NCBI GenBank assembly: GCA_946479905.1
Contig: CAMLIA010000048.1
Coordinates: forward strand, 1-23,164
DNA from: an uncultured Frankiales bacterium
GTDB taxonomy: Bacteria > Actinomycetota > Actinomycetes > Mycobacteriales > SCTD01
Length of the DNA: 23,164 bases
Reading direction: 5' to 3'
The first letter of the stretch is position 1; each line of letters opens with the position of its first letter. A model generated the notes under the pieces. It saw nothing but the letters and a program-made list of their open reading frames with translations, ran no database searches and had not been told where the DNA came from. The position numbers were made by a program, and so were the translations under genes. Positions 8,058-14,152 of the stretch are shown here, piece by piece.

Positions 8058-8500
8058 GGCCCACCTCGTGGCGGGCTCTGCTGGGGGCCGCGCTGCCCGC
8101 AGGCGTGGTGGGGTGGCTGCTGTTCGCGGCCGCCTACGGCGATCTGGTCAAGCTCCCGACGTACGCCGCCGTCACCGCCGGGCTGATGGCGGTCTTCGAG
8201 CTCGTCCTCGCGAGAGTCGTCTCGCAGAAGGTCCGCGGCGTCCCCCGCGGCCGGCCCATGCACCCGCTGCAGGTCGCCCGGGCCGCCGCGCTGGCGAAGG
8301 CCTCGTCGCTGGCCGGGGCGCTGCTGCTCGGCCTCTACGCAGGCTTCTTCACCTGGCTGCTGCCGCGCAGCGACCGGGTCGCCGCGGCGAACGACGACGC
8401 GCTGGTCGCGGGCGTCTCCGGTGGCGCCTGCCTGCTGCTGGTGGTCGCCGCCCTGCTGCTCGAGCGGGCGTGCCGCACGCCCGCGCCGCCGGAGGACTAG
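8054..8500 (+). CDS. DUF3180 family membrane protein
   Basis: A 148-aa protein with four predicted membrane helices (about residues 9-27, 36-56, 79-102 and 117-136), with a basic cytoplasmic loop (QKVRGVPRGRPMH) between the second and third. DUF3180 proteins sit directly after folK in many actinobacteria; the function is unknown. The motif MHPLQVARAAALAKASSLAGALLLGLYAGF is written here only in part (PLQVARAAALAKASS, 71-85), a region I take to be the family core. GTG 8054 overlaps the folK stop. The TAG stop (8498-8500) may also be the first half of the next gene's -10 element. Confidence 0.82.
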   Translation: MRPTSWRALLGAALPAGVVGWLLFAAAYGDLVKLPTYAAVTAGLMAVFELVLARVVSQKVRGVPRGRPMHPLQVARAAALAKASSLAGALLLGLYAGFFTWLLPRSDRVAAANDDALVAGVSGGACLLLVVAALLLERACRTPAPPED

Positions 8501-8503
8501 GTT
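8498..8503 (+). promoter_or_regulatory. Candidate -10 element (TAGGTT) for the 84-aa gene
   Basis: TAGGTT ends 7 nt before the ATG at 8511, and its TAG is the DUF3180 stop codon. The GGAGGA at 8491-8496 is 14 nt from the ATG, too distant for an efficient ribosome binding site, so a leaderless transcript is plausible. Confidence 0.4.
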
Positions 8504-8510
8504 CTGCCGC

Positions 8511-8765
8511 ATGGAGTTCGACGAGCTGCGCCGGGCTGCCTTCGACAAGGCGCGTGACAAGCACGACCTCGGGTTCTTCTGGGACCTCGTGAAGCACCTG
8601 CGCTCGTCGGCGTCCTTCGCCACCGAGGACGGCTCGATGGGTGGCATCGGCGGCTCCATCACCGACAGCATCGAGATCGTCCGCGAGCTGATGGGCAAGG
8701 ACCTCGGCGACGACGAGCGCGCCCTGCTCCAGGCCAAGTTCGAGCACTACCTCGCCCAGCCCTAG
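8511..8765 (+). CDS. Small charged protein of unknown function (84 aa)
   Basis: I do not recognise a named family. The 84-aa product is mostly helical by appearance: MEFDELRRAAFDKARDKHDL, an aromatic FFWDLVKHL segment, a glycine/serine turn (GSMGGIGGSITDS) and a charged C-terminal helix (ELMGKDLGDDERALLQAKF). There is no signal peptide, membrane segment or metal motif. GC-rich third positions and placement after DUF3180 suggest a real gene. It starts with ATG 8511, probably from a leaderless message. It is the last gene before the repeat-flanked accessory island. Confidence 0.72.
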   Translation: MEFDELRRAAFDKARDKHDLGFFWDLVKHLRSSASFATEDGSMGGIGGSITDSIEIVRELMGKDLGDDERALLQAKFEHYLAQP

Positions 8766-8793
8766 CAGCTGTCGCCGCCCCCTCCGGTCCGGG

Positions 8794-8855
8794 CCGGCGA
8801 ACTTTGCGGGCGTGGACGCCAGGCGGAGCGTGCTGAACCCGCAAAGTTGGCGCGC
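8794..8855. repeat. Imperfect palindromic unit 1 (upstream pair)
   Basis: Perfect 11-bp arms AACTTTGCGGG (8800-8810) and CCCGCAAAGTT (8838-8848) enclose a 27-nt loop. It shares its arm sequence with units 2-4, which lie on both sides of the gene at 9007-9885. It starts about 30 nt after the 84-aa gene. Confidence 0.8.
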
Positions 8856-8870
8856 GCCCGCAGCTGCCGT

Positions 8871-8930
8871 CGCCGAACTCTGCGGCCATGGGCGCCGGCT
8901 CACGCTCCCTCGACCCGCAAAGCTCGCCGG
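8871..8930. repeat. Imperfect palindromic unit 2 (upstream pair)
   Basis: Arms GAACTCTGCGG (8875-8885) and CCGCAAAGCTC (8915-8925) match at 9 of 11 positions, with a 29-nt loop. The right arm in reverse complement (CCGGCGAGCTTTGCGGG) matches the left arm of unit 1 (8794-8810) at 16 of 17 positions. Confidence 0.78.
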
Positions 8931-8957
8931 TCCACAGGATGGTGGCGCTCTCCACAG
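8931..8957 (+). repeat. Pair of TCCACAG motifs upstream of the nuclease-like gene
   Basis: TCCACAG occurs at 8931-8937 and again at 8951-8957, exactly 20 bp apart, between palindromic unit 2 and the ATG at 9007. It could bind a regulator on one face of the helix (about two turns). It resembles the 3' half of a DnaA box, but there is no sign of an origin here. Confidence 0.4.
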
Positions 8958-9006
8958 CTGACGGCGCGGACCCTCTGGGCGCGCCCTCGTCGTACAACCT
9001 CGGCGC

Positions 9007-9885
9007 ATGAAGGACGAGGCGAAGCGACAGGCCCGCGAGCGTCACGGGGTCGTGCCGCAGGGTGACGTCGGCGGTCACGCCGCTCGGGACGCACCTCGGC
9101 AAGGCCTGCGTCGCGTCCAGGTGCGGGCCTACCTGGCCGAGACCCAGCCCTATGACGTCGCCGTGCAGCTCGCCTCGCTCAAGGTTGCCCACCAGGACGG
9201 GTGGTGGCTGATGGGAGCCGCCGCGCTCTGGGTCTACGGCGTCGAGCAGGCGCCGGAGGTCCTGAACGTCGGGCTGAAGCTGACCAGCGAGATCAGCATC
9301 GCGGCTCCCGTGCAGTCACATCGCCTCTCGCGTTCGGTGCTCGCCGGCGCGCGGACCATCGACGGCACGCCGCTGGTCGCGCTCGAGATCGCTGTCCTCC
9401 AGTGGGCGCATCTTCGACCGCACGCAGATGTGGTGCGGCTGGTGGAGAAGGTCCTGCGCGAGCGGCGGACGTCGATCCCCCGCCTCCGCGCGAGGCTGCG
9501 CAGGGGGGTGGCCGGCTCTGCCGCCGTGCGCGCCGCTCTTGACGAGCTGCTCGGAGGGTCGCTGGACCGTGACGTGCGCACGCTCAAGCACGCCCTCGAG
9601 GCGCTCGGCGTCACCGGGCTGGAGTGCGAGGTCCGATTCGTGAGCGCGGACGGTGCGAGTGGCTACGCCGACCTCCTGCACCGGCCGACCATGACCGTCA
9701 TCGAGGTCGATGGTTCCCTCGACCACCTCGTTGAGGACCGCTTCCTCGCCGACCGTCGACGGGACCGGTGGATGCTCCGCGATCACGGGGTGCGCACGCT
9801 CAGGGTGGACATGCGCGAGGTGCGGGGGCAGCTCGACCGCACGGCGGCGGAACTGGCAGCGTTCCTGTTGGCAGACGCCGCCTGA
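9007..9885 (+). CDS. AbiEi/DUF559-like protein with a Vsr-type PD-(D/E)XK C-terminal domain
   Basis: A 292-aa accessory protein. The C-terminal part resembles the DUF559/Vsr-like endonuclease fold: Asp222 in GYADLLHR, Glu233 and Asp235 in VIEVDGSLDH, His240, then DRRRDRWMLRDHGVRTLRVD (249-268), which corresponds to the family's conserved RD…L…G…VLR region. The catalytic acidic residues look intact. The middle (RTIDGTPLVALEIAVLQWAH, about 116-135) recalls the central part of actinobacterial AbiEi-like DUF559 proteins, but the N-terminal winged-helix domain is poorly recognisable. Codon use seems less GC3-biased than in its neighbours, consistent with transfer. It is flanked on both sides by related palindromic repeats. 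It may be a nuclease, a type IV-like antitoxin relative or a selfish gene; biological role is unproven. TACAAC at 8993 could be a weak -10 element. Confidence 0.72.
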   Translation: MKDEAKRQARERHGVVPQGDVGGHAARDAPRQGLRRVQVRAYLAETQPYDVAVQLASLKVAHQDGWWLMGAAALWVYGVEQAPEVLNVGLKLTSEISIAAPVQSHRLSRSVLAGARTIDGTPLVALEIAVLQWAHLRPHADVVRLVEKVLRERRTSIPRLRARLRRGVAGSAAVRAALDELLGGSLDRDVRTLKHALEALGVTGLECEVRFVSADGASGYADLLHRPTMTVIEVDGSLDHLVEDRFLADRRRDRWMLRDHGVRTLRVDMREVRGQLDRTAAELAAFLLADAA

Positions 9886-9890
9886 CGTCG

Positions 9891-9946
9891 CCCGAACCTT
9901 GCGGCTGGGCCAAGCGCAGGGTGGGCCGCCACAGCCACAGAGTTCG
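9891..9946. repeat. Imperfect palindromic unit 3 (downstream pair)
   Basis: Arms CGAACCTTGCGGCTG (9893-9907) and CAGCCACAGAGTTCG (9932-9946) pair at 12 of 15 positions around a 24-nt loop. It begins 5 nt after the stop codon of the nuclease-like gene and shares the arm sequence with units 1, 2 and 4. Confidence 0.75.
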
Positions 9947-9965
9947 GCGCACGCGGCGATGCCGC

Positions 9966-10024
9966 CGCCGAGCTTTGTGGGTGCCCGCCGCACGACGTGG
10001 CCTCAGCGCACCCAAAGTTCGCGC
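9966..10024. repeat. Imperfect palindromic unit 4 (downstream pair)
   Basis: Arms CGAGCTTTGTGGGTGC (9969-9984) and GCACCCAAAGTTCG (10008-10021) pair apart from one mismatch and a 2-nt insertion, with a loop of about 23 nt. It lies between the convergent ends of the nuclease-like gene and the NuoD-like gene, so it may also end transcription in both directions. Confidence 0.75.
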
Positions 10025-10054
10025 ACCCGGGGCGGATGCGGGCCGGGCACCGCC

Positions 10055-11122
10055 CTACTTGTCGATGTCGCCCACCACGAAGAAGAAGGACGCCAGGACG
10101 GCCGGCAGGTCGGCGACCCGGTTGCCGGGCAGCACGGCGGGCAGCGCGGACACGTTGCTGAACGACGGCGTCCGCAGGGCGAGCCGCCACGGCGTCACCG
10201 CACCCCGAGACACCAGGTAGCAGCCGGCGATGCCGGACGGGTTCTCCGTCCACGTGTAGGCCGATCCCTCGGGCGCGCGGACGTACTTGGGCAGCGGCAC
10301 GTCGACCGGGCCCGGGGGCAGCTGGTCGAGGCACGTCAGCACCAGGTCGAGGGACACCGTCACCTGCTCGAGCAGGCAGCTGAAGCGGGCGGCGGCATCA
10401 CCGTCCGTACGGGTGACCAGCGGGACGTCCAGCCAGGGATAGGCGAGGTACGACGTGTCGCGGCGCAGGTCGATCGGCACCCCGGAGCCGCGGGCCACCG
10501 GGCCGCTCACGCCGTAGCCGAGCACGTCAGCGGGCGCCAGCACGCCGAGCCCGACCAGCCCCGACAGGTCGGGCTCGGGCAACCGGGACCGGACGGTGCC
10601 GACGGCGGTGGCGACCCGGGACGGCCAGTCCGGCGGCACGTCGGTGTGCAGGCCCCCGATGCGGGTGGCGACGAAGTGGATGCGCCCACCGGTCGCGAGC
10701 TCCATGACCTCCTGCAGCGGCTCGCGCAGCCGGACGAACTCCGGCGACAGGTGCCCGAGGAACATCAGGTGCGACAGCACCCGGTTGAGCTCGCACATCA
10801 GCGTCCGGAGCCAGAGCGCCCGCGGCGGGACGTCCAGGCCGAGCAGCTGCTCGACGGCGAGGGCGATGACCACCTCGTTGTTGAACGCCGAGAGCCAGTC
10901 GTGCCGGTTGGCGAGCACGAGGACCTGCCGGTAGTCGCGGACCTCGAACAGCTTCTCGGCACCGCGGTGCAGCGCCCCGACGAGCGGCTCGGCGGCGGTC
11001 ACCACGTCGCCGTCGAGCTCGAGCCGCAGCCGCAGCGACCCGTGCGTCGAGGGGTGGTGCGGCCCGAGCTCCAGGGTGATGTCGGACGGGCCGGCTGCTG
11101 CGCCGACGCCGGCCACCGTCAC
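10055..11122 (-). CDS. Short NuoD-like protein (NADH-quinone oxidoreductase 49-kDa subunit family)
   Basis: A 355-aa member of the NuoD/NDUFS2 family; typical actinobacterial NuoD proteins are about 440 aa. N-terminal GPHHPSTHG (residues 20-28) holds the His pair of the quinone pocket (H23, H27). LHRGAEKL (51-58), VPPRALWLRTLMCELNR and the C-terminal PSFSNVSALP and FFVVGDIDK segments match the family along its length. The pocket tyrosine that usually follows as MDY or LDY reads HDW here (W76). Arg53 corresponds to NDUFS2 Arg85, the methylation site of NDUFAF7. GTG 11122 overlaps the permease stop (GTGA). It is the last gene of a four-gene operon headed by a MidA methyltransferase and is not beside other nuo genes. 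It may serve a variant complex or a separate role. Confidence 0.87.
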   Translation of the reverse strand: MTVAGVGAAAGPSDITLELGPHHPSTHGSLRLRLELDGDVVTAAEPLVGALHRGAEKLFEVRDYRQVLVLANRHDWLSAFNNEVVIALAVEQLLGLDVPPRALWLRTLMCELNRVLSHLMFLGHLSPEFVRLREPLQEVMELATGGRIHFVATRIGGLHTDVPPDWPSRVATAVGTVRSRLPEPDLSGLVGLGVLAPADVLGYGVSGPVARGSGVPIDLRRDTSYLAYPWLDVPLVTRTDGDAAARFSCLLEQVTVSLDLVLTCLDQLPPGPVDVPLPKYVRAPEGSAYTWTENPSGIAGCYLVSRGAVTPWRLALRTPSFSNVSALPAVLPGNRVADLPAVLASFFFVVGDIDK

Positions 11123-11871
11123 CGCTGCGGCTCCCAGCGGAACCGCCGGACCGCGACGACGGTCGACGCCAGCGCCCACAGGCCCATGACGAGGAAGTCG
11201 GCGCCGTGGAAGCCGGTGCCGTGCTCGCGCGGGTCGAACCCCGCGAAGCTCGCGCTGACCATGTGCTCGAGGGGGAAGTACGTCGCCAGCGTGTGCAGCG
11301 ATCCCGAGGTGACGGGGAAGAAGACGCCGGAGATGAAGTTCAGCAGGAAGAACGGGAACTGCACGATGGCGGGCGCTGCCTCGGCGTTGGGCACCAGGGT
11401 GCTGACGGCGATGCCCAGCGCGCAGAAGGTGACTGCCCCGAGCGCCAGTGCGGCGATCAGGGGGAGCGGGTGGAACGGCAGGTGCACGTCGTAGAAGACG
11501 ACGCCCGCAGCGATCGTGGTCACGGTGAGGACCGCGGTGACCACCACGCAGCTGAGCAGCAGGCCCCCGACCATCGCCCAGGCAGGAAGCGGTGTGCCGC
11601 GCAGCCGCTTCAGGGCCCCCGTCTCACGGCGCTCGGTGACCCCCATGGCGAGGTTCGAGTAGCAGGCGCTCATCAGCCCGAACGCCAGGATCGCCGGGAC
11701 GAAGTAGGTGTTGTACGAGATGCCGCCGAGCTCCTTGAGGTGGTGGTCGGCGTTGAGGCTGGCGAACACGACCAGGAACATCAGGGGGAAGGCGAAGGTG
11801 AAGAAGGCGCTCTGCGGGTTGCGCCAGAAGGCGACCTGCTCCCAGCGGAGCTGCCACCAGAGCAGCCTCAC
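11119..11871 (-). CDS. ABC-2 type transporter permease
   Basis: A 250-aa integral membrane protein with about six hydrophobic helices and the layout of DrrB/ABC-2 permeases: an N-terminal cytoplasmic segment (LLWWQLRWEQVAFWRNPQSA), the first membrane helix FFTFAFPLMFLVVFASL, a conserved MGVTERRETGALKRLRGTPL coupling loop (about residues 76-95) and a last-third FISGVFFPV segment. It would form a dimeric exporter with the ATPase encoded just upstream. The substrate is unknown. The GTG at 11871 overlaps the ATPase stop by 4 nt, and its own stop overlaps the NuoD-like start by 4 nt. Confidence 0.9.
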   Translation of the reverse strand: MRLLWWQLRWEQVAFWRNPQSAFFTFAFPLMFLVVFASLNADHHLKELGGISYNTYFVPAILAFGLMSACYSNLAMGVTERRETGALKRLRGTPLPAWAMVGGLLLSCVVVTAVLTVTTIAAGVVFYDVHLPFHPLPLIAALALGAVTFCALGIAVSTLVPNAEAAPAIVQFPFFLLNFISGVFFPVTSGSLHTLATYFPLEHMVSASFAGFDPREHGTGFHGADFLVMGLWALASTVVAVRRFRWEPQR

Positions 11872-12728
11872 GACGTCAGCCTCAGGTAGACGTCCTCGAG
11901 CGACGGACGCGCGACCGTCAGCCCGACCAGCGGTGTCGTGGTGTCGAGCGACCAGGCGGTGAGCTGGTGCAGCACGCGGACCTCGTCGGTCGTGCGCACC
12001 TCCCAGCCGCCGTCGACGCGGTCCCCGACCGGCGGGGTGTGCGGCGCGTCGAAGCGGATGACGACCCCGGACGTGTTCCTGCCGCCCAGCGACGCCGGCG
12101 TGCCCTCCGCGACGACGGTGCCGCCGGCGATGATGACGACCCGGTCGGCGAGGGCCTGCGCCTCGTCCATGTAGTGCGTGGTGAGCAGCACGGTCGTGCC
12201 GCTGCCGGTGAGCGACCTGACGAGCTCCCAGGCCTCCCGGCGCGCGCTCGGGTCGAAGCCGGTCGTCGGCTCGTCGAGGAACACCAGGTCGGGCGTCCCG
12301 AGGATCCCGAGCCCCACGTCGAGGCGGCGTCGCTGGCCGCCGGACAGCGTCCGCACCTTGGCGTCGGCCTTGTCGGTCAGGCCGACCAGCTCGAGGACCT
12401 CGTCCACGGGACGCGGCCGGGAGTAGTAGCCCGCGTGCTTGCGCAGCACCTCCCGGGCCGTGAGGTACGGGTCGCTCGACGACTCCTGCAGCACGATGCC
12501 GATCCGGTCGCGCGGGAGCTGCCCGGCCGGGTCGTGCCCGAGGACGGACACCTCGCCGGCCGACCGCTCGCGGAAGCCCTCGAGCACCTCGACGGTGGAG
12601 GTCTTGCCCGCCCCGTTGGGCCCCAGCAGGGCGAGCACCTCGCCGGTCTCGACGGTCAGGTCGATGCCGCGGACCGCCTCCAGGTCGCCGTAGCTGACGC
12701 GCAGCCCCGTCGCCTGGATCGCCGTCAC
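11868..12728 (-). CDS. ABC transporter ATP-binding protein (DrrA-like exporter class)
   Basis: A 286-aa nucleotide-binding subunit. Walker A GPNGAGKT (36-43), Q-loop Gln81, signature LSGGQ (128-132), Walker B LVFLDEPTTGFDP (148-160) and the switch histidine in TTHYMDEAQ are all present, so it should be an active ATPase. A C-terminal domain after about residue 215 is typical of DrrA-type exporters. GTG 12728 overlaps the MidA stop by 4 nt (GTGA). It powers the permease encoded next; together with MidA and the NuoD-like protein it forms one tightly overlapping operon. What it exports cannot be told from the sequence. Confidence 0.93.
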   Translation of the reverse strand: MTAIQATGLRVSYGDLEAVRGIDLTVETGEVLALLGPNGAGKTSTVEVLEGFRERSAGEVSVLGHDPAGQLPRDRIGIVLQESSSDPYLTAREVLRKHAGYYSRPRPVDEVLELVGLTDKADAKVRTLSGGQRRRLDVGLGILGTPDLVFLDEPTTGFDPSARREAWELVRSLTGSGTTVLLTTHYMDEAQALADRVVIIAGGTVVAEGTPASLGGRNTSGVVIRFDAPHTPPVGDRVDGGWEVRTTDEVRVLHQLTAWSLDTTTPLVGLTVARPSLEDVYLRLTS

Positions 12729-13627
12729 GGCGTCATCCAACCAACCTCCACGCCGACTGTCTGCACCAGCCAGCCGAAGCCGCCCAGCCCCTCGGGGTCG
12801 AGCAGCTCGCGTGCCTGCGACGCGCGCTCCAGCGTGGCCGCGTCCACGTGCGGCGGTACGACGGCACTGATGCCCAGGGACTGCAGCGCCTCCCGCTGGC
12901 TCAGCAGCAGGGCACCGGTGGCGGCGGCGCAGCTGTCGAGGGCCACGTGGGCCGTGAGGTCGCACGACCCGTCAGGGACCGGCCGGACCTGCCGCCCGTC
13001 GCGGTAGGCGGTGAGCGTCGGCCGCCGGTCGGCGACGGTGTGCCCGTAGTCGATGGCGACCGCGGCGCCGCGCGCCACCCGGCCCGCTGCAGCCGCCCAC
13101 GCCTCGTCGCGCGAGGCGCCGATCTCGGCCCGGCCGCCGGGCCACCACTGCCGCGCCCAGGGGGAGTCGTGGGGCGCACCGCGCGACTCCTGGCCGTCCG
13201 CGTCGACGAGGACGAGGCAACCGTCCTCGAGGACGTCGAGAGGGATCGCGTCCAGCCACTCGTTGGCGACCAGCAGCCCGTGCACCTCGGGGATCTCCGA
13301 CGTCCACCGGTAGGGCACGTCGGCAGCCGCGAGCTCCACCCCGGTCAGCCGCCAGCGCGGCGGCACGTCGGTCAGGGCGTCGAGCAGCTCGCCCCGGCCC
13401 GCGCCGAGGTCGACGAGGTCGAAGGGGTCCGGGAACCCGAGCGCCGCGTCGAGACGGGTCGCCATCCGGCGTACCGCCGTGGCGAACAGCGGGACCGCCA
13501 CGTTCGTGCGGAAGTGCGCCAGCGGCACCTCCCGGAGGAAGAACCCCTGCTCGCCGTACAGCGCGTCGTGCCACGCCTCCCGCCACGGCCGGGCGGCCGT
13601 CGTGAGACTCTCCCGCGCATGGTTCAT
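12725..13627 (-). CDS. MidA/NDUFAF7-family SAM-dependent methyltransferase
   Basis: A 300-aa class I methyltransferase. The SAM-binding motif I is VDLGAGRGELL (72-82). The preceding LYGEQGFF and AHFRTNVAVPLFA segments and the later NEWLDAIPLD (the N-E-x-x-D-A-x-P core) and AIDYGH motifs point to the COG1565/MidA family. In mitochondria the homologue NDUFAF7 dimethylates an arginine of NDUFS2 during complex I assembly. Here a NuoD-like protein, the NDUFS2 homologue, is encoded at the end of the same operon, which suggests an enzyme-substrate pair (inference). The protein is shorter than many MidA members (about 350-440 aa). The minus-strand ATG (13627-13625) overlaps the start of the divergent thioesterase gene; no ribosome binding site is visible, so it may be leaderless or have a different start. 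Confidence 0.86.
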   Translation of the reverse strand: MNHARESLTTAARPWREAWHDALYGEQGFFLREVPLAHFRTNVAVPLFATAVRRMATRLDAALGFPDPFDLVDLGAGRGELLDALTDVPPRWRLTGVELAAADVPYRWTSEIPEVHGLLVANEWLDAIPLDVLEDGCLVLVDADGQESRGAPHDSPWARQWWPGGRAEIGASRDEAWAAAAGRVARGAAVAIDYGHTVADRRPTLTAYRDGRQVRPVPDGSCDLTAHVALDSCAAATGALLLSQREALQSLGISAVVPPHVDAATLERASQARELLDPEGLGGFGWLVQTVGVEVGWMTP

Positions 13628-14050
13628 ATCGGGCAGACCATCGGCATGCGGGTGCTGGAGCGCGGCGACGCGACCGCGGTCCTGCGGTGGGAGGCGACCG
13701 AGGAGTACGGCTTCCCGACCTCGAACGGTCCGGTGATCCACGGGGGCATGGTGACGACGATCCTCGACTCGGCGATGGGGGCGGCCTGCTGGACGGTGCT
13801 CACCGGCGACGAGGTGTTCCTCACGGCGGACCTGCGCGTGGAGTTCTACCGCAGCGCGCGACCAGGCCTGCTCACGGCGCGCGGGAAGGTGATCAAGCGC
13901 ACCAGCCGGCTGGCGTTCTGCGCGGCGGAGCTGTTCGACGCCGACGACCGGCTGCTCGCGGGGAGCCGCTGCACGCAGACGGTCCTCGCGTCGGGCGGCC
14001 CCGGCACCCGGCCGGACCCGACCCGTGGGGACTTCGACGCACGCGGCTGA
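13619..14050 (+). CDS. PaaI-family hotdog-fold thioesterase
   Basis: A 143-aa protein with the hotdog-fold thioesterase signature NGPVIHGGMVTTILDSAMG (residues 36-54); the HGGM segment and the following Asp are the expected active-site region. DLRVEFYRSARPG and SRCTQTVL-like strand segments complete the fold. It probably hydrolyses an acyl-CoA; the substrate is not evident. The ATG at 13619 is the first in frame, but it overlaps the start codon region of the divergent MidA gene. The ATG at 13646 is an alternative that removes the overlap. A GAGACT hexamer at 13604 might be a -10 element. Confidence 0.82.
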   Translation: MVHIGQTIGMRVLERGDATAVLRWEATEEYGFPTSNGPVIHGGMVTTILDSAMGAACWTVLTGDEVFLTADLRVEFYRSARPGLLTARGKVIKRTSRLAFCAAELFDADDRLLAGSRCTQTVLASGGPGTRPDPTRGDFDARG

Positions 14051-14079
14051 CACCCCCTCACGGTGTGAACCACAACACG

Positions 14080-14107
14080 TTGCGATCCCGTGTCGCAGCG
14101 TTACCCT
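14080..14107 (+). promoter_or_regulatory. Candidate promoter of the DUF2520–pan–nad–coaX run
   Basis: TTGCGA (14080-14085) and TACCCT (14102-14107) are separated by 16 nt, a fair match to housekeeping TTGACA/TANNNT boxes in actinobacteria. Transcription would start near 14114, about 40 nt before the first ATG (14153). It lies in the 102-nt gap after the thioesterase gene. Confidence 0.5.
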
Positions 14108-14152
14108 CAAGGCACAACGTCCGGTACCCCGAGAGGACTGGAACGGCATCTC

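Noticed and set aside
8931..8957. TCCACAG motifs as DnaA boxes or an origin
   Set aside because: Only two partial matches, no AT-rich unwinding region and no dnaA/dnaN genes nearby.
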